From the NCBI RefSeq assembly GCF_003028415.1, contig NZ_PYSV01000007.1, positions 62,001 through 126,000 on the forward strand: a stretch of DNA of 64,000 nucleotides. Direction: 5' to 3'. The position numbers and the translations under genes are program-made. The number at the start of each line of letters is the position of its first letter. Position 1 is the first letter of the stretch. Positions 16,513 through 25,122 of this stretch are shown piece after piece. The notes beneath the pieces were generated by a model. That model searched no databases. It was not told where the DNA came from and saw only the letters and a program-made list of their open reading frames with translations. The stretch comes from Deinococcus arcticus (GTDB lineage: Bacteria > Deinococcota > Deinococci > Deinococcales > Deinococcaceae).

Positions 16513-17952
16513 ATGCCCATTCATCCCCAGGCCACAGTCCGCAGCCAGCAGATGCTGCCCCGCAACCACCGCGCGCCCAAGTGGGCCGATGTGCCCGACG
16601 AACAGTGGTACGACTGGAAGTGGCAACTCAAGAACCGCATCAACTCCGTGGCCGAACTGGAAGAGGTCATTCGCCTGACCCCCAGTGAGCATGCAGGCGC
16701 CAGCGCCGACGGCATCTTCCGTCTGGACATCACGCCCTACTTTGCGTCCCTCATGGACCCCGAAGACCCCACCTGCCCGGTGCGCCGTCAGGTGATTCCC
16801 ACGCACCACGAGCTGGAGCCCTTTACCTCCATGATGGAAGACAGCCTGGCCGAGGACAAGCACAGCCCCGTGCCCGGCCTGGTGCACCGTTACCCCGACC
16901 GCGTGCTGATGCTGGTGACCACCCAGTGCGCCAGCTACTGCCGTTACTGCACCCGCAGCCGCATCGTGGGGGACCCTACCGAGACCTTTAACCCCGCCGA
17001 ATACGAAGCGCAGCTGAATTACCTGCGCAACACGCCCCAGGTGCGCGACGTGCTGCTCTCTGGCGGTGATCCGCTGACGCTGGCGCCCAAGGTGCTGGGC
17101 CGCCTGCTGGCCGAGCTGCGCAAGATCGAGCACATTGAGATCATCCGCATCGGCACCCGCGTGCCCGTGTTCATGCCCATGCGTGTAACGCAGGAACTGT
17201 GCGACGTGCTGGCGGAAAACCACCCGGTCTGGATGAACATTCACGTCAACCACCCGCGCGAGATCACGCCCGAAGTGGCCGAGGCCTGCGACCGCCTGAC
17301 CCGCGCGGGCGTGCCGCTGGGCAACCAGAGCGTGCTGCTGCGCGGGGTGAACGACCACCCAGTCATCATGCAGAAGCTGGTGCGCGAACTCGTCAAGATT
17401 CGTGTGCGGCCCTACTACATCTACCAGTGCGACCTTGTGCACGGCGCCGGGCACCTGCGCACCACCGTCAGCAAGGGCCTGGAAATCATGGAGAGCTTGC
17501 GCGGCCACACCTCCGGCTACAGCGTGCCCACCTACGTGGTAGACGCCCCCGGCGGCGGCGGTAAGATTCCGGTGGCGCCCAACTACGTGCTGTCCCACAG
17601 CCCCGAAAAGCTGATTCTGCGCAACTTCGAGGGCTACATCGCCGCGTACTCCGAGCCCACCGACTACACCGGCCCCGACATGGTGGTCCCCGAGGACTGG
17701 CAGCGTAAGGAACCCGGCCAGAGCGGCATCTTTGGCCTGATGGAAGGCGAGCGCATTTCCATTGAGCCCAAGGAATTCAGCGAGAGCCGCAACCGCCCCG
17801 GCGCGACTGTGCACCGCCTGAACAGCCGCGAGGACAAGTGGGCCGCCCACGGCATTGGCAAGGCTGGCGCCGTCACCGACACCGCCCCCGACGGCATGGT
17901 GCAGACACCTCAGCCCATTGAGGGTGAAGCGCAGCCCGTCAGCGGCGACTGA
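16513..17952 (+). CDS. kamA: L-lysine 2,3-aminomutase (radical SAM, PLP)
   Basis: KamA (479 residues) moves the alpha-amino group of lysine to C3, giving beta-lysine, by radical SAM and PLP chemistry. The [4Fe-4S] motif is Cys139, Cys143, Cys146 in CASYCRYC; later motifs LLSGGDPLTL and VDAPGGGGKIP are typical of the family. The C-terminal extension of about 60 residues looks disordered. The ATG at 16513 has GGAGG 7 bases upstream. A DUF4274 gene and a class III aminotransferase follow on the same strand. No beta-lysine acetyltransferase is visible, so the fate of beta-lysine is open. Confidence 0.93.
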   Translation: MPIHPQATVRSQQMLPRNHRAPKWADVPDEQWYDWKWQLKNRINSVAELEEVIRLTPSEHAGASADGIFRLDITPYFASLMDPEDPTCPVRRQVIPTHHELEPFTSMMEDSLAEDKHSPVPGLVHRYPDRVLMLVTTQCASYCRYCTRSRIVGDPTETFNPAEYEAQLNYLRNTPQVRDVLLSGGDPLTLAPKVLGRLLAELRKIEHIEIIRIGTRVPVFMPMRVTQELCDVLAENHPVWMNIHVNHPREITPEVAEACDRLTRAGVPLGNQSVLLRGVNDHPVIMQKLVRELVKIRVRPYYIYQCDLVHGAGHLRTTVSKGLEIMESLRGHTSGYSVPTYVVDAPGGGGKIPVAPNYVLSHSPEKLILRNFEGYIAAYSEPTDYTGPDMVVPEDWQRKEPGQSGIFGLMEGERISIEPKEFSESRNRPGATVHRLNSREDKWAAHGIGKAGAVTDTAPDGMVQTPQPIEGEAQPVSGD

Positions 17953-17968
17953 CAACAACAGAGCTTTT

Positions 17969-18481
17969 ATGGCGCGACGTCAAACACCCTTAAAGATGGA
18001 CCCCGCGATGCAACTCGTCACGCAGTGGTTGGACGAGCAGCCGCAGGACATGTGGTTAGCGTTTGTGTTGAACACCAACCACGACATTGCAGTCGACGCC
18101 CTGCGCTGGATGATTCGCTCTGGAAGGTGTGATCGCGCCGTTGCGCTCGCGATGTACTGGGCACTGGGTGCCGGTTTCTATGTTCAGTATGCCGATCGCA
18201 GTGAGGTGCCGGCTTACGCGCAGCTGGGCTTTAATCTCATCAAGAAGATTGAGCGGTTGTTCCTGGCTGGTGAATTCCCGGCGTCTGATCTCGGCTATGA
18301 CCCCAGCCGCGAACTTCTCGTCTATGCCGATGTTCCTGTGGTTTCACCTGTCCCTGCCGCTCTGAAATCCCCCATCCCCGGTCGCCAGATTGACCTCGCT
18401 TCTCTGACGGCTGGTTGGGAGAATGGGGTGCCTGCTTTTATCTGGACTGAACTGGATGCCCGTGGGTCTGTCCGCGCTTAA
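17969..18481 (+). CDS. DUF4274-like protein between kamA and aminotransferase
   Basis: A 170-residue protein with the pattern of DUF4274: LDEQPQDMWLAFVLNTNHD, then DALRWMIRSGRCDRAVALAMYWALG, which is a conserved helix pair seen in that family. Function is unknown; family members are often scattered and sometimes near toxin-immunity loci. Base composition is lower in GC than neighbouring genes. ATG at 17969 gives the full length; ATG at 17999 is possible. It lies 16 bases after kamA and 34 bases before the aminotransferase, so it shares their transcript, perhaps as a late insertion. Confidence 0.72.
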   Translation: MARRQTPLKMDPAMQLVTQWLDEQPQDMWLAFVLNTNHDIAVDALRWMIRSGRCDRAVALAMYWALGAGFYVQYADRSEVPAYAQLGFNLIKKIERLFLAGEFPASDLGYDPSRELLVYADVPVVSPVPAALKSPIPGRQIDLASLTAGWENGVPAFIWTELDARGSVRA

Positions 18482-18515
18482 CACACAGTTGCCCTTCACC
18501 CCTGAGGACCAAACA

Positions 18516-19877
18516 ATGACCACTCTCCCCAAACCACGCCAGCCTGAACTGAAAACCGCCCTCCCCGGCCCCAACACGGCCGCCATTATGGAGCGCGACC
18601 GCCAGCACCTCTCCACCTCCTACATGCGCCCCTATCCCTTCGTCCCAGAGCGCGGCGAGGGCGTGTGGCTGACCGATGTGGACGGCAACACCATGCTGGA
18701 CTTCTTCGCCGGGATTGCCGTGAGCACCACCGGCCACGCCCACCCGCATGTCGTCAAGGGTGTGCAGGAGCAGGTCGCCAAGTTCACGCACGTCTGCCTG
18801 ACGGACTACCCGCAGGAAATCACCACCAGCCTCGCGGAACGTCTGGTGAAACATGTCGAAAAGCCCGGCGAGAAGTGGCGCGTGTTCTTCTCCAACTCGG
18901 GCGCCGAGGCCGTGGAAGCCGCCGTCAAACTGGCGCGCAACCACACCGGCCGCTCGCACATCATCTCCACGATGGGCTCATTCCACGGGCGTACCTACGG
19001 CGCGATCACGCTGACGGGCTCCAAGACGAAGTACAAGCGCGGGTTTGGTCCACTGCTGCCCGCCGTCTCTCACGTGCCGTACCCCAACCCATTCCGGCCG
19101 CCGCTGGGCTCCACGCCTGAAACCTGCGGTCAGGCGGTGCTGGAGCACATCGAGTCGCTGTTCGTGGGCATCCTGCCCGCCGATGAAGTGGCCGCCATCA
19201 TCGTGGAGCCCATGCAGGGCGAGGGCGGGTACATCGTGCCGCCCGCCGACTTTCTGCCCGGCCTGCGCGCCCTGTGTGACAAGCACGGCATCATGCTGAT
19301 TTTCGACGAGGTGCAGGCCGGCATGGGCCGCACCGGCAAGATGTTCTCGTTCCAGCACTTCGACGTGCAGCCGGACATCATCACGTCTGCCAAGGGCATT
19401 GCCTCGGGCATGCCGCTGGGCGCGCTGCTGGCCAAGGACAGCGTGATGACGTGGCCGGTGGGTTCGCACGGCTCTACCTACGGCGGCAACCCGGTGGCGG
19501 CGGCAGCGTCTCACGCCACGCTGGACCTGCTTGAAGGCGTGGTCAAGCACCCCGGCTGCGGCGACAACCTGATGCAAAACGCCCACGAGGTTGGCGAATA
19601 CATCATGGCCGAGCTGAAGGGCATGCAGGCCGAATTTCCCTTCCTGGGCGACGTGCGCGGCCGGGGCCTGTTCATCGGCCTGGAGTTCGTGACGCCCGAC
19701 GGCCGCCCCGACGGCGCCCTGCGTGACCGCGCCAGCATGGCGATGTTCGAGAAGGGCCTGCTGAACCTGGACTGCGGCGAGGCCGTCATTCGCATCAGCC
19801 CGCCCCTGATTCTGACGAAGGAAGAAGCGAAAACGGGCCTGGAGATCATGCGCGAGACGCTGAGAGAACTGAAGTAA
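18516..19877 (+). CDS. Class III PLP aminotransferase (GABA/acetylornithine type)
   Basis: A 453-residue fold type I aminotransferase. It has the phosphate-binding SNSGAEAVEAAVKLAR, HGRTYG, the cofactor-binding IFDEVQAGMGRTG with Asp264, and the Schiff-base Lys293 in SAKGIASGMPLGA. The closest general match by motif is 4-aminobutyrate/acetylornithine aminotransferase; omega-amino compounds including beta-lysine are plausible substrates given kamA upstream, but this is inference. The ATG at 18516 is chosen with a GAGG site upstream. A family A repeat starts directly at its stop codon. Confidence 0.88.
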   Translation: MTTLPKPRQPELKTALPGPNTAAIMERDRQHLSTSYMRPYPFVPERGEGVWLTDVDGNTMLDFFAGIAVSTTGHAHPHVVKGVQEQVAKFTHVCLTDYPQEITTSLAERLVKHVEKPGEKWRVFFSNSGAEAVEAAVKLARNHTGRSHIISTMGSFHGRTYGAITLTGSKTKYKRGFGPLLPAVSHVPYPNPFRPPLGSTPETCGQAVLEHIESLFVGILPADEVAAIIVEPMQGEGGYIVPPADFLPGLRALCDKHGIMLIFDEVQAGMGRTGKMFSFQHFDVQPDIITSAKGIASGMPLGALLAKDSVMTWPVGSHGSTYGGNPVAAAASHATLDLLEGVVKHPGCGDNLMQNAHEVGEYIMAELKGMQAEFPFLGDVRGRGLFIGLEFVTPDGRPDGALRDRASMAMFEKGLLNLDCGEAVIRISPPLILTKEEAKTGLEIMRETLRELK

Positions 19878-20034
19878 GACGGGTTCCGAAAAGTTCCGTA
19901 ACGTGTTACGGAATTTTTCCGACCAGCGGAAGAAGGGAAAAATACGGATTTCCGGGAATTGGACCTGAAAGGCTCCGTAGGAGCGGAACATCCGGCTCTT
20001 TCCCGGATGTTACGGAAATGGACGGAATCCGTAT
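19878..20034 (+). repeat. Family A dispersed repeat, copy 2
   Basis: A copy starting one base after the aminotransferase stop (TAAGACGG) and ending CCGTATAA. It contains the palindrome as TTCCGTAACGTGTTACGGAA and the internal AACATCCGG/CCGGATGTT hairpin. Orientation is opposite to copy 1. Confidence 0.88.
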
Positions 20035-20051
20035 AAGGCGCGCCCGCTGTG

Positions 20052-20097
20052 GAACGTGGCGTGTGGTCTGGGGTTGTCCCCACCACACGCCACGTTC
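20052..20097. repeat. Perfect 16-bp heptamer-type inverted repeat
   Basis: Arms 20052-20067 and 20082-20097 are perfectly complementary, with a 14-base loop. GTGG recurs every 7 bases in the left arm. It lies between family A copy 2 and the 3' end of the secreted protein gene and could end transcription from either side, though no T tract is present. Confidence 0.7.
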
Positions 20098-20103
20098 TCT
20101 GTC

Positions 20104-20853
20104 TTAGGGCAGAGCGGCGTCCGGCAGCAGGGTCCAGTCGTTTGTAGGCAGGGCGCCGCCCGTCAGGCGGAACGTGATCTCCACGCCGCTCTGCCTGGAA
20201 ACAGTGGTGCTGTCCAGGGTCAGGCGAGTCCAGCCCTGCGCCAGCTGGGCAGCGGCCACGTAGGTCATCTTGTTGAGAAAGCCGCCCTCGGTCCACTGGC
20301 AGACCTGGGTGCCGCTGATCTGAACGGAGCGCTCGGCGTAATACACCAGACCCTGCTGAGTGCGGGTGTGGCCCGTGGCCTGGGCTTCATCGTAGTGGCC
20401 GCTGCTGAGCACCGGCAAGATGTTGCCGCTGGTGCGCGCCCTGACATTCAGGCCCAGCTGCACCACGCGCGCGCCCGGATCGCTGATCTTGACGGCGCCG
20501 GCGCAGGTGGCCGCCGGGTGCGGGGCCGCCCAGGAGGTGGGCAGGGGTGACTGGCCCGCTGGGGGCAACAGGCTGGCTTCCAGAGTGGCGGGCAGCTTCA
20601 GGCTGAACCGGCCGTCAGCGCTCATGGGGGTGCTCACAATGACCTTGCTTACGCCTGCGCTGCTGGCCACCCAGCCCTCCACCTGACCGGCGCCGCCCCG
20701 CCACGGCACGGAAATCAGGGCCTCGTCAGTGTCTTCAGACTGGTCTTTGACGGTGCCGGTCAGGAGGATCTGGGCAGCGGCCACGTTGCCCAAGCCAAGT
20801 AAAGCCAGCGCCAGACCCCGGAGCCGGGCGGCAGAAAGGACGGGAGGTGTCAC
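20104..20853 (-). CDS. Secreted protein of unknown function
   Basis: A 249-residue protein with a signal peptide (hydrophobic stretch LRGLALALLGLGNVAAAQ, likely cleaved after AAA). The mature part is rich in beta-strand-forming residues, has two Cys (in ATCAG and TQVCQW) and no recognisable domain. The GTG start at 20853 has a TACACT box 6 bases upstream, a leaderless-type start. It is followed on the same strand, upstream, by the peroxiredoxin gene with its own box, so it is probably monocistronic. Confidence 0.7.
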   Translation of the reverse strand: MTPPVLSAARLRGLALALLGLGNVAAAQILLTGTVKDQSEDTDEALISVPWRGGAGQVEGWVASSAGVSKVIVSTPMSADGRFSLKLPATLEASLLPPAGQSPLPTSWAAPHPAATCAGAVKISDPGARVVQLGLNVRARTSGNILPVLSSGHYDEAQATGHTRTQQGLVYYAERSVQISGTQVCQWTEGGFLNKMTYVAAAQLAQGWTRLTLDSTTVSRQSGVEITFRLTGGALPTNDWTLLPDAALP

Positions 20854-20893
20854 CCGCCGAGTGTAGGACAGAGTGGCGAGTACCTCCCAGCTC

Positions 20894-21358
20894 TCACGGT
20901 TGCTGGTGCTGTTCCAGTGCCTTCAGGGCGCCGGTCACGTGGCTCATGGGGTTGGCGCTGCGGTGGGTCCAGGCCACCGTGCCCTGCGGGTCAATCAGAA
21001 AGGTGGCGCGGGCGGCCATGTTCAGCAGGCCGCCCAGCCCGCCCATCACGCCGTAGGCGCGGCACAGGCTGCGGTCGCTGTCGGGGAGCAGGGGGTAACT
21101 CAGCGAGCAGCTGTCGCGGAAGGCCGCCTGCTTCGCCTCGGTGTCGGTGCTGACGCCAATCACCTGCGCGCCCAGGCGCTCGAACTCGGGCAGGGCAGCT
21201 TCAAAGCGCTGGGCCTCTATGGAGCAGCCGGCCGAGCCTGCGCGGGGATAGAAATACAGCACGGTCCACCTGCCCCGCAGCGCGTCCAGGCTGATCTCGC
21301 GGCCATCGTCGCTGCGGCGGGTGAAGTCGGGGGCGGACTGACCAACACGGAGGGTCAT
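20894..21358 (-). CDS. BCP-type thiol peroxidase (peroxiredoxin)
   Basis: A 154-residue peroxiredoxin of the BCP/PrxQ group that reduces hydrogen peroxide and organic hydroperoxides in the cytoplasm. The peroxidatic Cys45 lies in PRAGSAGCSIEAQ; the resolving Cys found five residues later in many BCP proteins is replaced by Gln50. Cys84 and Cys99 remain as other candidates, or the enzyme is of the 1-Cys type. The ATG at 21358 has a TAGACT box 6 bases upstream. It is divergent from tilS-tadA; the two boxes lie about 40 bases apart. Confidence 0.88.
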   Translation of the reverse strand: MTLRVGQSAPDFTRRSDDGREISLDALRGRWTVLYFYPRAGSAGCSIEAQRFEAALPEFERLGAQVIGVSTDTEAKQAAFRDSCSLSYPLLPDSDRSLCRAYGVMGGLGGLLNMAARATFLIDPQGTVAWTHRSANPMSHVTGALKALEQHQQP

Positions 21359-21420
21359 GGGCGGAGTCTAGACCACACGGCGGGCCGGCCGCGCCGGGCG
21401 CCGCTTCGTAGAATGCGCGG

Positions 21421-23028
21421 GTGAAGTCCCTGCTTGCCCCTCTTCGCCCCTTTGCCGGGCAGCCGGTGGTGGTGGGCGTGTCCGGCGGGGCCGACAGCGT
21501 GGCGCTGCTGCGCGCCCTGGTGGCAGTGGACGCGCGCCCGGTGGTGGCCCACCTGGACCACGCCCTGCGGCCCGATTCGGCGCAGGACGCCGCGTGGGTG
21601 CGCGAACTGGCCGCTGCGCTGGAGCTGCCCTTTGAAAGTGTGCGCGTCGACGTGGCGGCGGTGGCCCGGAAGCGCGGCTGGAACGTGGAAGATGCCGCCC
21701 GGCGCCTGCGCTACGACCTGCTGGGTCGCGTGGCCAGGCGGCGCGGTGCACAGGCCATCCTGACCGCCCACACCCGCCGCGACCAGGCCGAGACAGTCCT
21801 GCTGGCCCTGCTGCGCGGTGAAGCCGTGCTGCGCGGCATTCCCCCTATGCGGGGCCGCGTGGTCCGCCCCTGGCTGGCCGTGCCCCGGGCCGACATTGAA
21901 ACCTTCCTGCGCGCCCTGAGCCAGGACTGGCGCGAGGACCCCACCAACGCCGACCCCACCTATGCCCGCGCCTGGCTGCGCCGCGAGGCCATGCCGGTCC
22001 TGAGTGCCCGCTTTCCCGCCCTGGAAGAGACGCTGGCCCGCGTGGCCTGCCATCAGGCGCAGGATGACGAGGCGCTGCGGGCCCAGGCCGCGCGCCTGAG
22101 GGCCCACACGCCCCTGCAGGGCCAGCCGCCCGCCGTGCTGCGCCGCTGGGTGCGCGCCCAGGTACGGGCCGCCGGGCTGGACGTGCATACCGGGCACCTG
22201 GACGCCCTGGCCGGGGCGCTGGGGGCCGGCGACACCGCGCACCTCACGCTGCCCGGCGCCCACCCCGTGACCGTGACGGGGGGGCACCTGTATCTGCAGC
22301 CCCCCACCTTCCCTGAACCGGCTTTTGCCCTGCCCCCAGGCTGGACACGGCGCACCCGGCAGCCGGGGGACCGGATGGTGCTGCCGGGCGGCACGCGCCT
22401 GCTCAGCGATGTGCTGACTGACCGCAAGATTCCACGCGAGGCCCGCGACCGGGTGCCGCTGCTGGTGTCTGAGCGGGGCGTGGAGTGGGTGGGGCTGCAG
22501 CCGCCGGTGTGGGGGCTGGGCGCGCAGGCGGCTGCCCAGGTGCCGCCCGACCCTCTGCACGCCGCCATGGGCGAGGCGCTGGCGCTGGCCCGGCAGGCGG
22601 CGCAGGCCGGCGAGGTGCCGGTGGGCGCGGTGGTGCTGGGCCCGGACGGCGCTGTGGTGGGCCGGGGCCGCAACGCCAGCCGCGAACACGGCGACATGAC
22701 CCGCCACGCCGAACTGGCTGCGCTGCGGGACGCCGCGCGCACGCTGGGCACGCCGTATCTGACAGGCTGCACCCTGGTCGTGACCCTGGAGCCATGCCCC
22801 ATGTGCCTGGGCGCGGCGCTGGAGGCCCGCGTGGAGCACATGGTCTACGGCGCGTCCAACCCCAAAGCCGGAGCCCTGGGAGGGGTCAGCGACCTGCTGG
22901 CCGCCCACTGGGGGCACAGCCCCCGCATCACCGGGGGCGTGCGCGCCCGCGAGGCCGCCCGCCTGCTGCGCCAGACCTTTCAGGCGGTGCGGGCACAGCA
23001 GGAAGCCTGGGACCCCGCTTCCCCATAA
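21421..23028 (+). CDS. tilS-tadA: Fused tRNA(Ile)-lysidine synthetase and tRNA adenosine deaminase
   Basis: A 535-residue fusion. Residues 1 to about 370 are TilS, which converts C34 of tRNA-Ile(CAU) to lysidine; the PP-loop SGGADS is at 21-26, and the C-terminal substrate-binding part has RTRQPGDRM. Residues from about 380 on are TadA, which makes inosine at A34 of tRNA-Arg(ACG); the zinc site is His429 and Glu431 in HAE, and Cys459, Cys462 in PCPMC. Both act on wobble bases of the anticodon. GTG at 21421 has TAGAAT 6 bases upstream. The TilS substrate, tRNA-Ile2, is at 49118 in this window. Confidence 0.95.
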   Translation: MKSLLAPLRPFAGQPVVVGVSGGADSVALLRALVAVDARPVVAHLDHALRPDSAQDAAWVRELAAALELPFESVRVDVAAVARKRGWNVEDAARRLRYDLLGRVARRRGAQAILTAHTRRDQAETVLLALLRGEAVLRGIPPMRGRVVRPWLAVPRADIETFLRALSQDWREDPTNADPTYARAWLRREAMPVLSARFPALEETLARVACHQAQDDEALRAQAARLRAHTPLQGQPPAVLRRWVRAQVRAAGLDVHTGHLDALAGALGAGDTAHLTLPGAHPVTVTGGHLYLQPPTFPEPAFALPPGWTRRTRQPGDRMVLPGGTRLLSDVLTDRKIPREARDRVPLLVSERGVEWVGLQPPVWGLGAQAAAQVPPDPLHAAMGEALALARQAAQAGEVPVGAVVLGPDGAVVGRGRNASREHGDMTRHAELAALRDAARTLGTPYLTGCTLVVTLEPCPMCLGAALEARVEHMVYGASNPKAGALGGVSDLLAAHWGHSPRITGGVRAREAARLLRQTFQAVRAQQEAWDPASP

Positions 23029-23411
23029 GCCCACGGACAGCTGGCCCGGCCGGGCGCTGCACAGCCCTGTTCCACAGGCGCACGACATGACACCGCGCCC
23101 TGGCCAGGGGCGCGGCGTCATGCTGAAAAACCAGAGCGTGGAGAGGCGAGGGGGGCAGGTGCGGGGCCAGCGACACCTGGGGCCGATTGAAACCCGCAGA
23201 CCACCGCGCACACTGCGGTGGGGAGGGCGGGAGAAGCCAGTGCTGGGCCGGAACCCAGCGGCGAGGAGGGTGGGAGTGGTCTTAACCTCTACGGTCAAGG
23301 CAGTGTACCCGCCGGGCCTGATGAGCGGCTGAATGGCCGCCCAGCACAGCTCATCTCCGGCCTCATGCTTCGTCAGCCTGAGGGCCACAGTTCCATCTAT
23401 GGCCACGTCTG
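23029..23411. other. Intergenic region with a strong hairpin, no recognised gene
   Basis: A long hairpin at 23086-23122 (CATGAC/GTCATG outside, CCGCGCCC/GGGCGCGG inside) lies about 60 bases after tilS-tadA; no T tract follows on either strand. Between 23270 and 23405 the minus strand has a short frame with natural-looking composition that ends where family A copy 3 begins, possibly a gene remnant. Nothing else is seen. Confidence 0.4.
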
Positions 23412-23569
23412 ATACGGATTCCGAAAAATTCCGTAACACGTTACGGAATTTTTCCGACCAGAGGGAGAAGGAAAAAGACGGAGTTCCGGGAATTGAACCT
23501 GAAAGGCTCCGTAGGAGCGGAACATCCGGCTCTTTCCCGGATGGTACGGAAATGGACGGCAGTCCGTAT
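23412..23569 (+). repeat. Family A dispersed repeat, copy 3
   Basis: A complete 158-bp copy from ATACGG to CCGTAT, flanked as TGATACGG and CCGTATGA. It contains the 30-bp palindrome (AAAAATTCCGTAAC, AC, GTTACGGAATTTTT) near the left end, then GGCTCCGTAGGAGC and the AACATCCGG/CCGGATG hairpin. It serves as a good reference copy. Confidence 0.92.
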
Positions 23570-23666
23570 GAACGCTCCTCCTGTTCAGACCTGCTGCCCG
23601 TGTTCAGGGACCTGACCAACCCCAGACGTGTGCTGGTTCACTGCGGCCCATCCGTGCCACCACACG

Positions 23667-23690
23667 AAAACCCCGGCGCACAGGCCGGGG
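23667..23690 (-). terminator. Intrinsic terminator after the DUF4384-type gene
   Basis: Read on the minus strand: a 7-bp stem CCCCGGC/GCCGGGG, 6-base loop, then TTTT. It lies about 100 bases after the stop of the minus-strand gene that ends at 23789. Confidence 0.8.
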
Positions 23691-23788
23691 CAGGGGAGAG
23701 GAGGATTTGTACGGCTTCCGGGCGTGGAGTTTCTGCTGGTCTCGCTCGGACTGAACCGCTTTTGCAGGCGCTGGGGCCGAAGTCTGGA

Positions 23789-25045
23789 TTACTTGCGGTA
23801 CACCTTTGGTACGCCGTTCACGGTACGGATGGTGCCGCCTTCAAAATCGGCTGCCCAGGCCCCACCAATCTGGTACTGGTCGCGGGTGGGAAAGCCCAGG
23901 AAAGAGCCGCTGCCGCCCAGACCCTGGTAGGTTTTCAGCACGTCGCCGGTCAGCCAGAAGGTGCCGTATTTCTCGGTGCCGTACAGCGCGCCATTCTGGA
24001 AAAAGCCGTACAGGCCGCTGGTGCCGTAGGTGTTGCGCGGAATCACCTTCTCGTCGCCAGCCGCCCAGCCCAGGCGGCTGGGGGGCCGCGCCGCGTCATT
24101 CTCGGCCCGGGCCAGGGCCAGATACCGCTCCAGCAACATGCCGTGAACCGCGTAGGCCCGGCTGGAACCATTGGCGTGAAGCAGCACGGCGTCGCCGTAG
24201 GCACCCACACCCCGGAACTTCTGCCACCAGCCGTCGCCCCAGGGGACCGCGTAGGTGGTGGCGGCGCCCAGGCTCTCGTCACCCTTCAGGCGGGCGTAGG
24301 CGTCCACCATGGCCTGATCGCGGCTGCCATCGCGTTTTTCACCCGGGTCAATGCTGGTGGTGGGGGTGGGCTGCGGCTGGCTGGGCTGGGGTTGAGGCTG
24401 CGCCGGCTGGCCCTGGCCAGGGTTGATGGTCACGGTACCGCTGGCGCCGCCCTGCGCCGGGGCAGGGGTCACGGGCGTGCCGCCCACCCGGAACGTCACC
24501 ACGTCGGTGGTCCAGCTCTCGGCCGGAAGCGGGTTCACCACAATGCTCAGGGCGCGGGCCAGATTCTCCTGCCCCTTCACGCGCACTTCGGCAAAGCCCT
24601 GGCCCTGGGCAAAGCGGGCAATGTCATTCAGGTCCAGTTCGCGCTTGCTGGCCAGCGCCAGCAGCCGGTCCTGGCCGTTGGGGCCGCCCACCGTGAAGGT
24701 GTATTTGGCGCCCTGGGGCGGAAACACACGCGTGACCCCCGCCTTTACGAAATTGCTTTCCTCGTAATTGTTGGGAAAGAACAGATCCACGGTCCCGTTG
24801 GCATTCACGTTGAACAGGTACACATAGGCGTCCTGGTTCGTTTTCAGGCCCACACTCAGGCGTTCGCCCTTGCGGTACACGGGATTGCCCTGGCCGCCCG
24901 GGTCCTTGTTCACCCAGACGTCTACATTCAACTTGGTTTCCACCGGGTTGACGATGATGCTCTGCGCCGTGATCTTGGCGGGGCTGGCGGCAGCGAGGCT
25001 CAGGCCCAGCAGTGTGCTGATGGTGGTCATGCGTTTCAGGTTCAT
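23789..25045 (-). CDS. Exported protein with DUF4384-like domain and C-terminal LGFP-like segment
   Basis: A 418-residue protein with an N-terminal signal peptide. Residues about 30-180 resemble DUF4384, with YRKGERLSVGLKTNQDAYVY and LFFPNNYEESNFVKAG. A Pro/Gln linker (about 215-240) follows. The C-terminal part (about 260-418) has LGFP-like repeats such as GSFLGFPTRDQY and a final EGGTIR. This suggests a cell-surface protein that binds envelope polymers. The ATG at 25045 has AAGGAGG at the right distance. Three direct repeats with an 11-base period lie about 80-105 bases upstream, a likely operator. Confidence 0.78.
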   Translation of the reverse strand: MNLKRMTTISTLLGLSLAAASPAKITAQSIIVNPVETKLNVDVWVNKDPGGQGNPVYRKGERLSVGLKTNQDAYVYLFNVNANGTVDLFFPNNYEESNFVKAGVTRVFPPQGAKYTFTVGGPNGQDRLLALASKRELDLNDIARFAQGQGFAEVRVKGQENLARALSIVVNPLPAESWTTDVVTFRVGGTPVTPAPAQGGASGTVTINPGQGQPAQPQPQPSQPQPTPTTSIDPGEKRDGSRDQAMVDAYARLKGDESLGAATTYAVPWGDGWWQKFRGVGAYGDAVLLHANGSSRAYAVHGMLLERYLALARAENDAARPPSRLGWAAGDEKVIPRNTYGTSGLYGFFQNGALYGTEKYGTFWLTGDVLKTYQGLGGSGSFLGFPTRDQYQIGGAWAADFEGGTIRTVNGVPKVYRK

Positions 25046-25122
25046 GGTGCCTCCTTGAATGGGGTCACCGTAAGACGCCAAACTGACCGGCGGCTGAAAA
25101 AAAGGCCTCCCACAAGGGTTTC

